Of a stretch of 30,215 nucleotides of DNA, positions 17,116 through 25,301 are shown piece by piece. The translations under genes were made by a program, and so were the position numbers. The stretch spans positions 1-30,215 of the forward strand of contig JAEZHY010000184.1 of assembly GCA_023416335.1 (NCBI GenBank), read 5' to 3'. The stretch is from Pseudomonadota bacterium (GTDB lineage: Bacteria > Desulfobacterota > Syntrophobacteria > Syntrophobacterales > Syntrophobacteraceae). The notes beneath the pieces were generated by a model that was not told where the DNA came from, made no database searches, and was given only the letters and a program-made list of their open reading frames with translations. How positions within the stretch are numbered: position 1 is the stretch's first letter; every line of letters begins with the position of its first letter.

Positions 17116-19029
17116 ATGGAGCGACAGAACTCCGTAAGGGCGATTAATTATGCCCTTATAGTCTCTGCGGTATTTTTCGTTTTCTCGTTGACTTTTATTC
17201 AAGATGTTCAAGCACTTACCGCCTCCTACGGTCGGCCTTACGGAGGGCACCTGGAAAATGGTGTCCCATTTCCAACACAATTCCCCGGTTACAAACTGCG
17301 CGAAGAAAGCAGAACCTATACAACACCTGAAGTGATCGGGGCGCTCCTCGACGCCATCGAAGCGGTGCGAACGGAGTTTCCCGATACGTGCGACGTTTAC
17401 CTCGGCGATTTTTCCAGCACCAACGGCGGCTCCGCCATACATCACCGCTCGCACCAGAACGGCAGGGATGTCGATGTCGGGATGTACGCCAAAGGCAACC
17501 GCCCTTTGGATCAGCTCGTTTCGATGAACGAGAGCAATCTCGACGCCGCCAAGACATGGTGCCTCATCGAAAATATCATCCGCTCGCAGCGCGTTCAGTA
17601 CATATTCCTGGACAAGAGCGTTCAGAGGATTCTGTACGACTACGCGGTTAGTCGCGGCTACGAACAGGCCTACCTCGACCGTATCTTCGGAAACGTGAGA
17701 GGATCTCTCATTCAGCACGTACGCAACCACGTCGACCACTTCCATGTCCGCTTCTTCACCCCGTGGTCGACGCTCGCCGCCCATATAGATCCGGATGAAG
17801 CTGAAAAACGGATGGTCATAGATATGGCGCAGCAGTCGTACCTGCCCAAGAGGGTCAACTACTACGTCAACGGCTCTGAGAAGAGCGTGGACGAACTGGC
17901 CAAGAGTTTCGGCGTGACGAAGAAGGACCTCTGCAAGTGGAACCAGATCAGCCCGTCCGGCGTGCCGGTCCCGGGCAGTTGCCTCGTGTTCTACAAGAGG
18001 AGTTTCGAGAGCGAGCCGGTACATCTTGCGCGTTCTCTACAGCCCGGCTTCATAGCTGAAGCCCCGACGGTCAGAATGGCCTCGCTGCGCACGGAAGCCT
18101 CGACGCGCACATTATCCGACAGCTCAGCCGCTCCTGCCCGGGAAAGCGCGTCCGAGCCTGCTGAAACGCCGAAGAAAGTGGAAAAGGAAAAGCATTCCAC
18201 TCCCACGGTAACGGCGGATACCGGACCAAAAACCTACGTGGCGAAAAGGGGCGATACGCTCGACAAGATCGCGCGCCGCAGCAATATCGATGTGAAGATC
18301 CTCTGCCAGCTGAACGGCATCAGCAAGACCACGCCTCTCAGACCGGGCCGGATTGTGAAGACCCCGACTTCGCGCATGCTCGCCGATTCCGGCCAGATCG
18401 CGACAGATGCCTCTTCCAGGAAGGGCTCACCTTCCGCCATTTGCTTCACCTCGGACCCCAAGAAACCCGGATCGCCTACTGCGGCATACTACACCGTCAA
18501 CAATGGCGGAAGCCTCCAGGACGTCTCCAGAAAGACCGGAATTTCGCTCTCCTCGTTGTGCCAGCTCAACGGGCTAAGCAGGAACGCTAAGTTGAAACCC
18601 GGCCAGAGAATCAAGCTGACCCAGGCGGATCTTCCGGTTAAGCCTTCGCTGGGCAACGCCTCCTGTTCGCCTAAAGAAATGAGCAAAAAGGCCCCTGCAG
18701 CGGCGAAGAGCGCTCCGCAGAAGGCGGCAAAGCCTTCGGAAGCTAAGGCCGTCAAGAAGGGCGCCGAAAAATCCGCGGCGGTAAAGTCGAAGACGCAGGA
18801 AGTTTCCAAATCCGCAGCAGCAAAGAATGCAAAGCCCGCGGCAGTTTCCGGAAAGGCCGCTCAAAAGCAGGCCGTGTCTGCAAAGGAAGCCGCTAAGGGA
18901 AAGCCTGCGGCGGTAGATAAGAAAGCTTCGGGTTCCAAATCGGCGGAGACAAAACCGGCTCAGAAGAACACAGGCAAAACGGCAGCAAAACCCGCAAAGG
19001 ACACCAAACTGGCCTCGGCGAAAAAATAA
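17116..19029 (+). CDS. MepA-like murein endopeptidase with three LysM domains and an Ala/Lys tail
   Basis: Exported wall hydrolase of 637 residues. The signal peptide (about 10-33, cleavage near DVQA) is followed by an M74 (penicillin-insensitive murein endopeptidase) domain at about 37-225. Its LAS-type zinc residues are visible in SHQNGRDVDVGM (His113, Asp120) and DHFHVRF (His208/His210). Three LysM-like modules follow at about 248-293, 372-416 and 458-502, each with CxLN or CKWN at the centre. The last 125 residues are almost only Ala, Lys, Ser and Pro, like a histone-H1 tail. The start at 17116 has GGAGGGGG in front; the frame opens earlier, at 17023, without such a site. It would cut peptide cross-links in peptidoglycan and bind glycan strands through LysM. 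Confidence 0.9.
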   Translation: MERQNSVRAINYALIVSAVFFVFSLTFIQDVQALTASYGRPYGGHLENGVPFPTQFPGYKLREESRTYTTPEVIGALLDAIEAVRTEFPDTCDVYLGDFSSTNGGSAIHHRSHQNGRDVDVGMYAKGNRPLDQLVSMNESNLDAAKTWCLIENIIRSQRVQYIFLDKSVQRILYDYAVSRGYEQAYLDRIFGNVRGSLIQHVRNHVDHFHVRFFTPWSTLAAHIDPDEAEKRMVIDMAQQSYLPKRVNYYVNGSEKSVDELAKSFGVTKKDLCKWNQISPSGVPVPGSCLVFYKRSFESEPVHLARSLQPGFIAEAPTVRMASLRTEASTRTLSDSSAAPARESASEPAETPKKVEKEKHSTPTVTADTGPKTYVAKRGDTLDKIARRSNIDVKILCQLNGISKTTPLRPGRIVKTPTSRMLADSGQIATDASSRKGSPSAICFTSDPKKPGSPTAAYYTVNNGGSLQDVSRKTGISLSSLCQLNGLSRNAKLKPGQRIKLTQADLPVKPSLGNASCSPKEMSKKAPAAAKSAPQKAAKPSEAKAVKKGAEKSAAVKSKTQEVSKSAAAKNAKPAAVSGKAAQKQAVSAKEAAKGKPAAVDKKASGSKSAETKPAQKNTGKTAAKPAKDTKLASAKK

Positions 19030-19113
19030 CTTCACATCGGGCGGGAGGATAATTATTTTTCCTTCGAACGCCGCTTCCCTTTTATTCGGAATTGCGCTAT
19101 AGTTGAGGGCTTG

Positions 19114-19143
19114 ACGGGCACTGAGCAGTGCCCGTTCTTTTTT
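19114..19143 (+). terminator. Intrinsic terminator after the LysM endopeptidase gene
   Basis: ACGGGCACTG and CAGTGCCCGT form a 10-bp stem at 19114-19135, followed directly by TTCTTTTTT. It lies 85 bp after the stop codon. Confidence 0.92.
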
Positions 19144-19160
19144 ATCCGTACGGGCCGATT

Positions 19161-19180
19161 GTTCGGAGGTGCCTCCGAAC
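19161..19180. promoter_or_regulatory. Palindrome in the leader of the EF-G gene
   Basis: GTTCGGAGG (19161-19169) and CCTCCGAAC (19172-19180) form a perfect 9-bp inverted repeat around TG, 220 bp before the EF-G start. A third CCTCCGAAC lies about 50 bp further on. It could be an operator or a leader hairpin; nothing decides. Confidence 0.35.
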
Positions 19181-19399
19181 TCGGGCTTCAACCTTTTTGC
19201 CTCAGCCGAAGTCCAGACCCGCTTACCTCCGAACGCTCCGATCGTGAACGGCAGTGCAGGAGAAGTATTCCGGAGACTTGCCCCGGATATTTACACGGGG
19301 TATGGTTTTGGTCGTAAATATTGGTCATTTGAGATTTACACAGAACAAATTAACATTTTATCAAATTTAGCGAATACTTTCGAGCATCTGGAGTTCTAC

Positions 19400-21496
19400 A
19401 TGTCCAACAATTCGGCAGACAACCTGATGCGGCTTAGGAACATCGGCATCAGCGCTCATATCGATTCGGGAAAGACGACCCTAACCGAGCGCATTCTTTT
19501 CTATACGCAGCGCATCCACGCCATCCACGACGTCAAAGGCAAGGACGGCGTCGGCGCGACGATGGACTTCATGGAACTGGAAAAAGAACGCGGCATCACG
19601 ATCCAGTCCGCCGCCACCCACTGTTCCTGGGACGATCACCCGATCAACATCATCGATACGCCCGGCCACGTCGATTTCACAATTGAAGTCGAGCGCGCCC
19701 TTCGCGTGCTCGACGGCGCTATCCTGGTCCTGTGTGCCGTCGGCGGCGTTCAGTCCCAGTCCGTCACCGTTGACCGCCAGATGGTCCGCTACCGTGTCCC
19801 CCGCATCGCATTTGTAAACAAGTGCGACAGGACTGGAGCCGATCCGCTGCGTGTTGCCCGGCAACTCAAGGAGAAGCTCAACCACAACCCGGTTCTGCTT
19901 CAGATCCCGATGGGCCTGGAAAGCGACCACCGCGGCATCATAGATCTGGTCAGAATGAAGGCCCTAGCCTTCAGCGGGGATAACGGCGAGGAAATAACCG
20001 AGAGCGACATTCCGGCCGAGTTTGCCGATCTGGCGAAGGAAAAGCACGAAGAGATGCTCGACGCTATTTCTCTTTTTTCCGACGAACTGACCGAAGCGAT
20101 ACTTGCCGAGGAGCCCGTCACCGAAGAAATGATCAACGATGCGGTCCGCAGGGGAACTCTTTCGCTCGAGCTTACGCCCGTTCTGATGGGTTCCGCGTAC
20201 AAGAATAAAGGCGTCCAGCCCCTGCTCGATGCCGTCATCAGGTACCTGCCCACTCCGCTCGACATCGAAAACGAAGCGCTCGACCTCGAAAAGGACGAAG
20301 AGCATATAATCCTCAAGGGCGATCCCACCCTGCCCCTCGTGATGCTCGCATTCAAGCTCGAAGTCAGCCGCTACGGGCAGCTCACTTACGTGCGCCTCTA
20401 CCAGGGCACCCTCAATAAGGGCGACACCATCACCAATACGCGGACGGGAAAGCGCGTCAAGGTCGGCCGCCTGGTCCGGATGCATGCCGATGAAATGGAG
20501 GAAATCGAATCCGCAACGGTGGGTGACATCGTTGCCCTTTTCGGCATCGACTGCGCCTCAGGCGACACTTTTACGGACGGAACTGTTCGCTACGCAATGA
20601 CTTCGATGCACGTTCCCGAGCCGGTCATCTCGCTTGCGGTCAAGCCAAAGGACAAGAAGGCCGAGATGAATCTGAGCAAGGCCCTGACGAGATTTTCGAA
20701 GGAAGATCCCACGTTCAAGGTCTACCTCGACGAAGAGACCAACGAAACGGTCATCTGCGGCATGGGCGAGCTTCACCTGGACGTATATGTCGAGCGCATG
20801 CGCCGCGAATACAGCGCGGAAATCGAAACCGGCATGCCCAAGGTTGCGTACCGGGAATCGCCCACGAAAAAAGCCGAGTTCAACTACACCCACAAGAAGC
20901 AGACGGGCGGATCCGGCCAGTTCGGCCGCGTTGCCGGCTTCATGGAACCCCTAGCCGACGGCGACTTCGAATTCGAAAACAAAGTGACCGGCGGCGCGAT
21001 TCCGACCGAATATATTCCGTCCTGCGAAAAGGGCTTCAAGGCCTGCCTCTCCAAGGGGGCTTTCGCCGGATTTCCGGTTGTAGGAGTCAAGCTCACCATC
21101 AACGACGGTGCGTCCCACTCCGTCGACTCATCCGACATGGCATTCCAGCAGGCCGCGATCGGAGCTTTCCGCGATGCGTACATGCGGTCGAGCCCGGTCA
21201 TCCTGGAACCGCTCATGCGGGTCGCAGTCGAGACCCCGACCGAATTCCAGGGAGCGGTTCTCGGCGGTCTTAACCAGAGGCGCGGCATCATCCAGAGCAC
21301 CTCTGAAGACGGCGTCTTTTCGACCGTCGAAGCCGAAGTGCCCCTTTCCGAGATGTTCGGCTATTCCACGGTGCTCCGTTCCGCGACCCAGGGGAAGGCC
21401 GAATTCACGATGGAATTTTCCCGCTACAACGTCGTACCCCGTGCCATAGCCGAGGAAATCATCAAGCGGGAAAAGGAAAAGCAGAAACAGAACTGA
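19400..21496 (+). CDS. fusA: Elongation factor G, spdEFG1/mitochondrial EF-G1-like
   Basis: Translocation GTPase of 698 residues with intact G motifs: G1 AHIDSGKT (19-26), the switch I segment [27 protein letters not shown] (47-73), G3 DTPGH (86-90) and G4 NKCD (140-143). The sequence [13 protein letters not shown] and the KLNHN segment match the EF-G1 subgroup shared by mitochondria, spirochaetes, planctomycetes and deltaproteobacteria rather than the standard EF-G of the str operon. The start follows GGAG at seven bases; a further 77 open codons upstream read as leader, not protein. Genomes with this type often have a second EF-G copy for recycling. The gene stands alone before tRNA-Asn. 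Confidence 0.95.
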   Translation: MSNNSADNLMRLRNIGISAHIDSGKTTLTERILFYTQRIHAIHDVKGKDGVGATMDFMELEKERGITIQSAATHCSWDDHPINIIDTPGHVDFTIEVERALRVLDGAILVLCAVGGVQSQSVTVDRQMVRYRVPRIAFVNKCDRTGADPLRVARQLKEKLNHNPVLLQIPMGLESDHRGIIDLVRMKALAFSGDNGEEITESDIPAEFADLAKEKHEEMLDAISLFSDELTEAILAEEPVTEEMINDAVRRGTLSLELTPVLMGSAYKNKGVQPLLDAVIRYLPTPLDIENEALDLEKDEEHIILKGDPTLPLVMLAFKLEVSRYGQLTYVRLYQGTLNKGDTITNTRTGKRVKVGRLVRMHADEMEEIESATVGDIVALFGIDCASGDTFTDGTVRYAMTSMHVPEPVISLAVKPKDKKAEMNLSKALTRFSKEDPTFKVYLDEETNETVICGMGELHLDVYVERMRREYSAEIETGMPKVAYRESPTKKAEFNYTHKKQTGGSGQFGRVAGFMEPLADGDFEFENKVTGGAIPTEYIPSCEKGFKACLSKGAFAGFPVVGVKLTINDGASHSVDSSDMAFQQAAIGAFRDAYMRSSPVILEPLMRVAVETPTEFQGAVLGGLNQRRGIIQSTSEDGVFSTVEAEVPLSEMFGYSTVLRSATQGKAEFTMEFSRYNVVPRAIAEEIIKREKEKQKQN

Positions 21497-21556
21497 AAAG
21501 TCACGCTCTCTATTGACAAATATGGGGGGCTCTGTTAAAGAAGGCTTCTCGTTCGT

Positions 21557-21632
21557 TCCCCGGTAGCTCAATCGGCAGAGCGGGTGGCTGTTAACCACTA
21601 GGTTGGCGGTTCGAGTCCGTCCCGGGGAGCCA
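21557..21632 (+). tRNA. tRNA-Asn (anticodon GTT)
   Basis: Acceptor TCCCCGG pairs with CCGGGGA, then discriminator G and encoded CCA. The anticodon loop CTGTTAA gives GTT, and the D- and T-arms are canonical. It is followed by a terminator. Its 5' half, with the bases just upstream, reappears inverted at 22549-22577 and in part at 24667-24694. Confidence 0.97.
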
Positions 21633-21641
21633 GAAAATATT

Positions 21642-21680
21642 GAGGCTTGGAGAAGATATTCTCCGAGCCTCTTTGTTTTT
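21642..21680 (+). terminator. Intrinsic terminator after tRNA-Asn
   Basis: GAGGCTTGGAGAA (21642-21654) pairs with TTCTCCGAGCCTC (21659-21671), with one G-T pair and a 4-base loop. TTTGTTTTT follows at once. Confidence 0.9.
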
Positions 21681-22080
21681 CAAGAGCAGGCGTTGGGGAC
21701 GGATACGGTGGGCTGGTGGGCTTGCCCTGATAATCTCTCCCCGGCTCACTTGATTTTTAGTGTCGTTTTAACGGCATAGACAACAGGTTCACCTTGGTGT
21801 TTCCGGCCTCCGTGTTTGCGTGTGGGTTACCTCATTTTCTGAGCTACTCAGCGTACATCTTTGGACTTGATGATTCCGACGGCAAAGCGCCTCGGCCGGG
21901 TGACGTTCTCGGGACACAGCCTCACCGGCCCGGCCCAGGGAACAAGAATAGAAGAGATTTCCAGTCCGGCATCTGATGCAAATCCTTTTTATTTTCGATT
22001 CGGTCAGAAATAGCTTATTTTAGGAGATGGGTTCCACACGATGCTCGTGTCCCCGCAGTTTCATGGGAAGGAGTATGACA
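21681..22080. other. Spacer between tRNA-Asn terminator and hicB
   Basis: No credible gene. A 60-codon open frame at 21794-21976 has no ribosome site and no recognisable protein character. The ribosome site GGAAGGAG of hicB is at 22066-22073. This is the start of the low-density accessory part of the window. Confidence 0.45.
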
Positions 22081-22272
22081 ATGCAAAGGCGACTGACCCT
22101 GATCTACTGGAAAAGCGACAAATTCTGGCTCGGCAAACTGAAGGAATACCCGGAAATCATGACCCAGGGTGAAACGTTGGAAGAACTCGAGGAGAATATC
22201 AGAGACGCCTATCTCCTAATGATGACGGATGATGTCCCTGATGGATATCAGACGAAGGAAATCGCTATTTGA
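22081..22272 (+). CDS. hicB: HicB-family antitoxin
   Basis: Short protein of 63 residues with the HicB fold pattern: an N-terminal beta region (RRLTLIYWKSDKFWLGKLKEYPEIMTQG), then the helix ETLEELEENIRDAYLLMMTDD. Family members pair with the HicA mRNA interferase and repress their own operon. It overlaps the start of a broken hicA by 4 bp. The ATG at 22081 lies 7 bases after AGGAG; an in-frame ATG at 22075 is too close to that site. It is shorter than HicB proteins with a C-terminal DNA-binding domain, so it may rely on its partner or have lost autoregulation. Confidence 0.85.
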   Translation: MQRRLTLIYWKSDKFWLGKLKEYPEIMTQGETLEELEENIRDAYLLMMTDDVPDGYQTKEIAI

Positions 22273-22443
22273 AACGCTCCGAATTCATCCGCGAGCTTCG
22301 CGCTGCAGACTGCGGTCTTATCTCCGCCACGGCCCAGACATGACATTTATCTCAACCCGGCTACAGGGCGCAGGCAGCCAGTGCCAAGGCATACTGAAAT
22401 AGACGATAAACTCGTGGAACATATCAGGCGGTTTCTCGGCTGA
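22269..22443 (+). pseudogene. hicA: HicA toxin, frameshifted
   Basis: Starting at a TTG that overlaps the hicB stop, the frame reads KRSEFIRELRAADCGLI, a good HicA start, then goes out of frame and stops early at a TGA after AQT. In a shifted frame HDIYLNPATGRRQPVPRH followed by TEIDDKLVEHIRRFLG completes the HicA domain, including the catalytic His region and the PVPRH motif, and ends at 22443. Between the two halves the expected RHGGR stretch is disturbed by at least two small indels (around 22324-22341), so no single change restores it. Net shift is +1. The toxin is inactive unless the assembly is wrong here. Confidence 0.8.
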
Positions 22444-22838
22444 GGTAGCTCCGCCTATCCCGCTCTGCACTCAAGAAGCTATCCGCTCTAAAGACATAAG
22501 CTGCTTTTTTGCTTTTGGGCTCAACATGTGTTCAACTGCCAAGGTTTTGCCGGTTGAGCTGCCGGGGAACGAACGAGGGGAATTCGGTAACAGCTTGGGG
22601 TGTGGTTGGGGAGACGGCGGGGGCTTTAGCATTAGACAGGCCAAGATGTGACCATTCCAACAAGGTCGCTAACTGGCAAGGATGCCCTGCATCGGGTGCT
22701 GACACGTACTTCTGGCGACCCCGCACTTGACCGCGCAACGCGAAATGAATACGCAGACTCTTGTGGCACGTTGACTCAGAGTCGTTCTACCGGGCTCAGA
22801 GACACCCATGAGGCTCCGATAATCTCATTGGCAAAGTG
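22444..22838. other. Gene-free spacer with an inverted tRNA-Asn fragment
   Basis: Nearly 400 bases without a credible gene. They hold the inverted tRNA-derived copy at 22549-22577. The short open frames here have no ribosome sites and no protein-like composition. Confidence 0.5.
22549..22577 (-). repeat. Inverted copy of the 5' part of tRNA-Asn
   Basis: These 29 bases match the reverse complement of 21548-21576 at 27 positions. The source covers the acceptor 5' strand and D-arm start of tRNA-Asn plus 9 bases upstream of the gene. Both differences are A to G. A second, partial copy is at 24667-24694. Confidence 0.75.
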
Positions 22839-23342
22839 TCATTTTCGGTAAAGTTTCACTTGGTTATCATGAAAAGGATTAGTATCGGCGTAATATGGCC
22901 TCCTTTCCTGAGGGATTTCTTTTATAGCCTCAACTACATCCTCGCGAGTGCATACCAGCAATAAGTACTCGTCACTATTTTCATATTGCGAAAATACAAA
23001 CGCAGAGTACCCTTCCTTCCAAATAGCGATAAGATGATTCGGGACTGGGAGTCCACCAAGCGCAGCCGACCAAATTCCCCATTTGCGTTTATCCGGAATC
23101 TTTGCAGAACCATTCTTGTCTGTTCTAGCTCGATCAACCATTCCATTCGTGCAATCTCGGAAATTATGGATATCACAAACAATGCGCAAAACGACAGCAT
23201 CATTGATCGGATCTCCTGTATCCGCATCAACAACTTTTAAATCAATGGGTGCGACAATTACAGCCGGGAACAGGGCAACAGTACAACCAGGCAGCAGGAA
23301 CAAAATCAGAGTTAAGCAAAGGTAAGTTCTTTCTCTAAACAC
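22839..23342 (-). CDS. Predicted lipoprotein of unknown function
   Basis: I do not recognise this protein. It has 167 residues when started at the GTG that follows AGAGGAGAG. That start gives a textbook lipoprotein signal: a charged beginning, then LCLTLILFLLPGC with Cys20 at the lipobox. The segment IDLKVVDADTGDPINDAVVLRI (about 34-55) looks like the first strands of a carboxypeptidase-regulatory/Ig-like beta-sandwich domain, common in surface proteins. The C-terminus has several Tyr/Asn-rich patches and no catalytic motif I can see. A longer frame to 23399 exists but lacks a ribosome site and would bury the signal. Composition is A/T-richer than the core genes to the left. Confidence 0.7.
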   Translation of the reverse strand: MFRERTYLCLTLILFLLPGCTVALFPAVIVAPIDLKVVDADTGDPINDAVVLRIVCDIHNFRDCTNGMVDRARTDKNGSAKIPDKRKWGIWSAALGGLPVPNHLIAIWKEGYSAFVFSQYENSDEYLLLVCTREDVVEAIKEIPQERRPYYADTNPFHDNQVKLYRK

Positions 23343-23864
23343 ATCTGCTCTCCTCTTTCGAGTTAGATCACGAGCCTTGCGGGTTATGAGCAGTGGCAAA
23401 GTATTGTTTGCATCAATACCACATCGGCGGTTCCGATTGCATCGAAATGTAGCGAAGTAGCGCTTAAATCAGGATGCAGGTTCGGCAATTGAGCAACTTC
23501 ATTACATGAAACAGGCCGTCCAACGATGACATGCCTGACCCGAATAGAGCGAAAGTACGCGATTCGAATTGTCCGTACATGAAGAATGGCTATCCTGGTG
23601 CGGAGACGGGCCGACCGGATTGACCAGCTTATGCCTGATAAAAATTCAGGGAAGGTGATGAAAGCTGAACAAACTATACAGGCATACTGAGAACACTCCC
23701 ATCTCATGAGCGACACTTTCCATCCCAAGGGCACCATCAGAGACTGGATCTTGCATTCCCCATGGCCCAGAAATCTTAGCGAAAGTTAAACTGATCGCTG
23801 CCGCTAATCCTGCCGATATTGCTTAAAGCGATTCAGCCCGAGTTTGATCACTATGGAGGCACCA
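23343..23864. other. Spacer with possible gene debris
   Basis: No convincing complete gene in 520 bases. A 117-codon minus-strand frame (23384-23737) has no ribosome site and an odd composition. Short plus-strand stretches near 23590-23690 and 23770-23826 read like ends of proteins (for example RADRIDQLMPDKNSGKV and LAKVKLIAAANPADIA) and may be remnants of decayed genes. The GGAGG of the next gene lies at the right end. Confidence 0.4.
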
Positions 23865-24644
23865 ATGTTCAGTATTCACGGATCGAAGTTAAAAAAACGT
23901 TCGCCGCTCAAGAACCCGCCCCTGCGCTCACCTGGCCAGTCTGTCCAGGAAGAAATCGACAGGACGGCGGACAAGTTTTCCGAGCATGCCATGCTGCTCG
24001 GATTGGCCGGATTTGCCGCTATTCTGGAATGGATACGATGGTTTTTCAATTCCCCGCCTCAGCCGGTTGTTTTCACCATTCTGGCTGCCGGCGTTGCCGT
24101 ATTCGTCATCATCAAAGCTTCGAAGACAAGGGAAAGGCTCCGAATCCTGAGACAAGGCAGAGATGGCGAAAAGGTAATCGGGCAATGCCTTGAAAGGCTG
24201 AGGGAAGGCGGTTATCGCGTGCTCCACGACATTGTCGGGGACGGCTTCAACATCGACCATGTGCTGATAGGCCCGACAGGCGTTTACACCATCGAGACCA
24301 AGACCATCAGCAAACCGGCGAAAGGATCATGCGAGATTGTCTATGATGGCGAGAAGGTTAAGGTGAACGGATTCACGCCTGACCGCGACCCGGTTGCCCA
24401 AGGAAAGGCTCAGGCGGGCTGGATAAAAGGGTTTCTGAAAGAGGTGGTCATAAAAGAATTGTCTGTTCGGCCGGTGGTTCTCTACCCCGGTTGGTTCGTG
24501 AAGCCTCAGCCGAAAGGTTGTGAGGTCTGGGTGCTCCATCCAGACGTTTTACCGATGTTCCTCAAAAACGAGCATACTTGTCTCGACAGGCGGGATATCC
24601 AGGCAATCGAAGGTTGTCTCTCGGCTTATGTCCGGAAAGGTTGA
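23865..24644 (+). CDS. Membrane-anchored NERD-domain protein (nuclease-related)
   Basis: Protein of 259 residues. Two hydrophobic segments (about 43-60 and 68-84) would anchor it, with the C-terminal domain probably in the cytoplasm. From about 98 it shows the NERD domain: GRDGEKVIGQCLERL, then the nuclease-like core NIDHVLIGPTGVYTIETKT (129-147) with Asp131, Glu144 and Lys146. NERD is thought to be a restriction-endonuclease-fold nuclease domain, often on mobile elements or in stress and defence contexts; the substrate here is unknown. The start was placed at the ATG with GGAGG in front; another in-frame ATG seven codons earlier lacks one. It lies just inside the two tRNA-derived repeats. 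Confidence 0.87.
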   Translation: MFSIHGSKLKKRSPLKNPPLRSPGQSVQEEIDRTADKFSEHAMLLGLAGFAAILEWIRWFFNSPPQPVVFTILAAGVAVFVIIKASKTRERLRILRQGRDGEKVIGQCLERLREGGYRVLHDIVGDGFNIDHVLIGPTGVYTIETKTISKPAKGSCEIVYDGEKVKVNGFTPDRDPVAQGKAQAGWIKGFLKEVVIKELSVRPVVLYPGWFVKPQPKGCEVWVLHPDVLPMFLKNEHTCLDRRDIQAIEGCLSAYVRKG

Positions 24645-24666
24645 TGGCCACTAAGGTAGAATATGC

Positions 24667-24694
24667 GCCGGTCACCTGCCGGGGAACGAACAAG
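24667..24694 (-). repeat. Second, degenerate inverted tRNA-Asn fragment
   Basis: CTGCCGGGGAACGAAC followed by AAG (24676-24694) matches the copy at 22559-22577 at 18 of 19 positions. GCCGGT to its left is shared as well, with a diverged middle. It lies just after the NERD gene. Confidence 0.55.
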
Positions 24695-24862
24695 AGCTTC
24701 AAAATTCTGAAAATTGAACGCGAGATGTAGTCAAAAGCTCCCTAGCCAACGCTTCGTTTGTGCACTCTGAAAAAATGCGGCCCCCAATACTTCTAATTGC
24801 CAACAAAACTCTTAGTGTGCATAATCAGTAAAGGAGCCAAATCCGGGACAAGGGGTATTTTT

Positions 24863-25066
24863 ATGGGCCAGATCCAATATATATCGGATGAAAACGACAA
24901 CATCACCGGGGTTATCGTTCCCATCGAATTGTGGCGGGAGATTCAGTCCGAGAAAGAGACCGCCTACTTGCTCAAAAGTGAGAAAATGAAAAAACGACTG
25001 ATTGGGGCCAGGAACCGGAAAGAGGGTATCCCGCTTGACAAAGCCTGCAAAGAGCTTGGAATTTGA
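24863..25066 (+). CDS. YefM/Phd-type antitoxin
   Basis: Small protein of 67 residues. The first part (QIQYISDENDNITGVIVPIELWREI) resembles the beta-rich N-terminal half of RelB/Phd-like antitoxins. The second half ETAYLLKSEKMKKRLIGA is the typical YefM toxin-binding helix. The start at 24863 places the conserved part at the beginning; the frame is open 22 codons further. The gene overlaps the start of a YoeB-like toxin by 11 bases, the usual order for this module. The toxin is interrupted, so the antitoxin seems to be orphaned. Confidence 0.78.
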   Translation: MGQIQYISDENDNITGVIVPIELWREIQSEKETAYLLKSEKMKKRLIGARNRKEGIPLDKACKELGI

Positions 25067-25301
25067 TCCTGCCGCCTAAGACCTTGCCTGGTGGGTCGAA
25101 ACAGACAGAAAAAAGACTCTCAGGATCATAAAGCTAATTAAAGAAATTCAGAGAGATCCTTTCTCCGGGACCGGCAAAGCCGAGCCCTTAAGACACGAAC
25201 TGGCCGGATGCTGGTCGAGAAGAATTGATTCCGAACACCGAATTGTCTATGAAGTGAAGAACAACATTATCCGCATCCTCGCTTGCAGGTATCATTACTG
25301 A
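25056..25301 (+). pseudogene. YoeB/RelE-type toxin with in-frame stop
   Basis: In the frame starting at a TTG inside the antitoxin end, the sequence reads EFDPAA, then a TAA stop (25077-25079), then continues in the same frame as a near-complete YoeB: DLAWWVETDRKKTLRIIKLI, then RDPFSGTGKAEPLRHEL, then AGCWSRRIDSEHRIVYEV and the C-terminal LACRYHY. The residues needed in YoeB (Glu of KAEPL, the Arg and His of RRIDSEHR, and the final HY) are all present. No start codon with a ribosome site follows the TAA, so the toxin should not be made. A 3-base deletion in an original TAC/TTC-GAA pair could explain the stop. Confidence 0.8.

Noticed and set aside
19169..19399. 77-codon in-frame extension in front of EF-G
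   Set aside because: The EF-G start at 19400 has GGAG at the right distance and gives the normal family N-terminus. The extension has no ribosome site and contains a palindrome and A/T-rich leader.
23384..23737. 117-codon minus-strand frame
   Set aside because: No ribosome site, odd composition and no recognisable segment; treated as spacer, possibly debris.
21632..24700. Classic tRNA-integrase island with a copied tRNA 3' end
   Set aside because: No copy of the tRNA-Asn 3' end and no integrase gene were found in the window; only 5'-end copies, inverted, are visible.
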